Source of the DNA: an uncultured Campylobacter sp.
Lineage (GTDB): Bacteria > Campylobacterota > Campylobacteria > Campylobacterales > Campylobacteraceae
Assembly: GCA_938046705.1 (NCBI GenBank)
Contig: CALIWP010000390.1
Span: 1 to 5,633 of the forward strand
DNA length: 5,633 nucleotides
Direction: 5' to 3'
Part shown: positions 4,532 to 5,633 of the stretch, in pieces
Position numbering within the stretch: the first letter of the stretch is position 1
Layout of the letters: every line of letters begins with the position of its first letter
Notes under the pieces: generated by a model
What the model was told of the DNA's origin: nothing
Database searches by the model: none
Seen by the model: only the letters and a program-made list of their open reading frames with translations
Translations under genes and position numbers: made by a program

Positions 4532-5125
4532 ATGAAAATCCTCCATGCAACAGATTTACATTACAATAAATCGTGGTTCAAATTTATCAAGAATCTTGAA
4601 TCAAATTTTGACATCGTTTGCATAACAGGAGATTTTATCGACGCCCTTGACCAGACTGGAATAGCTCCTCAGATCGCTTACGTTAGTGAATGGCTTGCAA
4701 GTTTTAATAAACCTGTATTTGTTTGTAGCGGCAATCACGACGTAGGGCTGGCCTACGAGCAAGAATGGTTAAACGATATCCCAAATATTTATGCCGATAA
4801 CGCCGTAAAAGAAATAAACGGAGTAAAATTCGGCTGCGCTCCTTATCTCAAGCCCGATTACGCGAAATTTGCCCAGTGCGACGTTTTACTTTCGCATGTT
4901 CCGCCTGCTTACACGAAAGCTTCTGTTGGATACAGCGGCGATGATTACGGTAGTGAAAAGCTTTATAACGCTATCGGCAAACAAGTCATAACTCCAAAAA
5001 TCCTTCTTTGCGGGCATATTCATAATCCTATAAAAAATATATGTAGGCTAAAGCATACTACGATTTATAATCCTGGTTGTGATAAGAATTTGAAAGAGCC
5101 GAAGATTAGAGTCGTGGAGGCGTGA
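4532..5125 (+). CDS. Calcineurin-like metallophosphoesterase
   Basis: The 197-residue protein has the full set of metal ligands of the calcineurin-like phosphoesterase superfamily in order: D8-x-H10 (ATDLH), G33-D34 (TGDFID), G67-N-H-D70 (SGNHD), H122 (LLSHVPP) and G161-H-x-H164 (CGHIH). Such proteins bind two metal ions and hydrolyse phosphomono- or phosphodiesters; the substrate cannot be read from this sequence. It is short, with no signal peptide or membrane segment, so it should be cytosolic and single-domain, close to the Icc/YfcE-like small forms. The start at 4532 has AAGG at 4521-4524 and the motif DLH falls at residues 8-10, as expected for the family. It stands alone between the mob operon and the toxin-antitoxin genes. 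It may be cargo of the element or the first gene of the flanking chromosome. RNA or nucleotide phosphodiesterase roles are possible but unsupported. Confidence 0.92.
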   Translation: MKILHATDLHYNKSWFKFIKNLESNFDIVCITGDFIDALDQTGIAPQIAYVSEWLASFNKPVFVCSGNHDVGLAYEQEWLNDIPNIYADNAVKEINGVKFGCAPYLKPDYAKFAQCDVLLSHVPPAYTKASVGYSGDDYGSEKLYNAIGKQVITPKILLCGHIHNPIKNICRLKHTTIYNPGCDKNLKEPKIRVVEA

Positions 5126-5172
5126 AGTATACTTTCGCGTCTTGCTCAAAAACTTGGCCAAGCATCATAAGA

Positions 5173-5223
5173 ACGGATTGCCTAAAGCCTTGATATACCG
5201 CAAATAGTTATACAGCAATCCGT
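5173..5223. repeat. 9-bp inverted repeat in the spacer before the toxin-antitoxin pair
   Basis: ACGGATTGC (5173-5181) and GCAATCCGT (5215-5223) are exact inverted repeats with a 33-base spacer. A 10-bp palindrome, CTTGGCCAAG, lies nearby at 5153-5162. No T-run follows either, so these are weak terminator candidates for the phosphoesterase gene or possible recombination or regulator sites. No gene is seen between 5126 and 5296. Confidence 0.45.
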
Positions 5224-5262
5224 GAGCTAGCTTGAGATTTTAACGCCTAATTAAAATAAATA

Positions 5263-5271
5263 TGCTACAAT
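5263..5271 (+). promoter_or_regulatory. Extended -10 promoter of the toxin-antitoxin operon
   Basis: TGC-TACAAT (5263-5271) is a good extended -10 element after an A/T-rich stretch. The transcript would start near 5278 and leave a leader of about 20 bases, just enough to contain the AAGGAG ribosome binding site (5286-5291) for the ATG at 5297. This supports 5297 over the in-frame ATG at 5270, which lies inside the promoter. Confidence 0.55.
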
Positions 5272-5296
5272 GAGTAAAATCCGGCAAGGAGTAAAA

Positions 5297-5575
5297 ATGA
5301 TAGGAACTACAATCATTACTGAAGAAACGCCTCAAATAGCTCAAATCTTACAAAACGCGATACGAGAGATAAGAAAGCTAAGTCCGCAAGTTAGGGTCGA
5401 GTATGTAGACTACGATAAAGAATATATTAGCAAGGCCGATGCCGATACGCTAAGAGAGCTTGTAGCCAAAGACGACCGAGGCGAGATAGAATATTTAAGC
5501 GAGAGCGAATTTAAACAAAGAACAAAAGAACTCTTTATAAAACTAGGCGCTAATGAAAATCAAATACGCGCCTAA
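5297..5575 (+). CDS. Probable type II antitoxin
   Basis: The gene gives a 92-residue acidic protein starting MIGTTIITEETPQIAQIL and ending KLGANENQIRA. I do not recognise a specific antitoxin family. Identification rests on the next gene, a RelE/ParE-type toxin whose ATG (5553) lies 23 bases inside this gene's 3' end, and on size and charge. In such pairs the antitoxin binds and neutralises the toxin and, with it, represses the shared promoter. The middle has a VRVEYVDYDKEYISKADADT segment and the C-terminal half (LRELVAKDDRGEIEYLSESE) is strongly acidic, suitable for wrapping a basic toxin. The start at 5297 is chosen for its AAGGAG (5286-5291) at ideal spacing; the upstream ATG at 5270 overlaps the -10 element and has no ribosome binding site. 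A RelB/Phd-like fold is possible but not shown. Confidence 0.75.
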   Translation: MIGTTIITEETPQIAQILQNAIREIRKLSPQVRVEYVDYDKEYISKADADTLRELVAKDDRGEIEYLSESEFKQRTKELFIKLGANENQIRA

Positions 5576-5633
5576 ATTTAGTAAAGATGTCGATAACATC
5601 ATTAATTTTATAGCTCTTGATAGCGTAGAGAGG
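5553..5633 (+). CDS. RelE/ParE-family toxin, N-terminal part (3' cut by window end)
   Basis: Twenty-seven codons are visible, starting MKIKYAPKFSKDVDNIINFI and continuing ALDSVER to the window edge. The pattern 'Y-[AS]-P-x-F-x-x-D-[LV]-x-x-I-x-x-[FY]-I' followed by a short acidic turn is the usual start of ParE/RelE plasmid-stabilisation toxins: a first beta strand followed by a helical hairpin. ParE members poison DNA gyrase and RelE members cut mRNA on the ribosome; this fragment does not settle which. The 23-base overlap with the antitoxin gene implies translational coupling. AGG at 5545-5547 is a modest ribosome binding site. It is missing from a simple long-ORF view because the window ends. 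Confidence is high for the superfamily and low for the target. Confidence 0.8.
   Translation, partial: MKIKYAPKFSKDVDNIINFIALDSVER

Noticed and set aside
5270..5296. Upstream ATG at 5270 as the antitoxin start
   Set aside because: It overlaps the extended -10 element and lacks a ribosome binding site, while ATG 5297 has AAGGAG at good spacing.
1..5633. CRISPR array, tRNA, rRNA or insertion sequence
   Set aside because: No regularly spaced repeats, tRNA-like cloverleaf with CCA-ready ends, rRNA segments or transposase motifs were seen.

Overview
The window is AT-rich DNA with the codon and promoter habits of a Campylobacter-like epsilonproteobacterium: many AGA, ATA and AAA codons, extended or T-rich -10 promoters without clear -35 boxes. 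It looks like accessory DNA, either a mobilizable plasmid or an integrated mobilizable element next to chromosomal genes. No replication gene or integrase is visible, so the two cannot be separated.

Left end (1-480): the last 55 codons of a gene on the + strand, resembling the C-terminus of a large secreted RTX/adhesin-type protein. Next come a perfect 32-bp palindrome that can terminate transcription from both sides, and a short minus-strand reading frame that looks like the surviving 3' end of a lost gene. From 484 to 1622 lies an AlbA_2 (Schlafen-type) / RecG-like ATPase-C-terminal regulator gene, broken by a frameshift around 1160-1178.

Centre (1623-4389): an untranslated region packed with at least eight inverted repeats (1783-2159) leads into a mobilization operon. 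The operon is mobC (2183-2515), then mobA (2512-4389), with mobB (3206-3745) and mobD (3746-4318) read in another frame entirely inside mobA. This is the ColE1 mbeCABD architecture. MobA carries the N-terminal Tyr19 and the His-Glu-Asn (HEN) metal motif of ColE1 MbeA, MobB has the coiled-coil plus one membrane segment of MbeB, and MobD is a long coiled-coil protein whose start resembles MbeD. The repeat-rich leader is therefore the likely oriT. MobC and MobA would form the relaxosome there, with MobB and MobD assisting transfer through a helper conjugation machine that is not encoded here.

Right end (4390-5633): a monocistronic calcineurin-like metallophosphoesterase (4532-5125) with its own promoter, a 170-bp spacer with an inverted repeat, then the start of a type II toxin-antitoxin pair (antitoxin 5297-5575; RelE/ParE-like toxin from 5553, cut by the window end), which could stabilise the element.

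The most notable features are the nested three-protein coding region, an enlarged MobD, a one-residue insertion in the HEN motif, and the dense fold-back oriT candidate.
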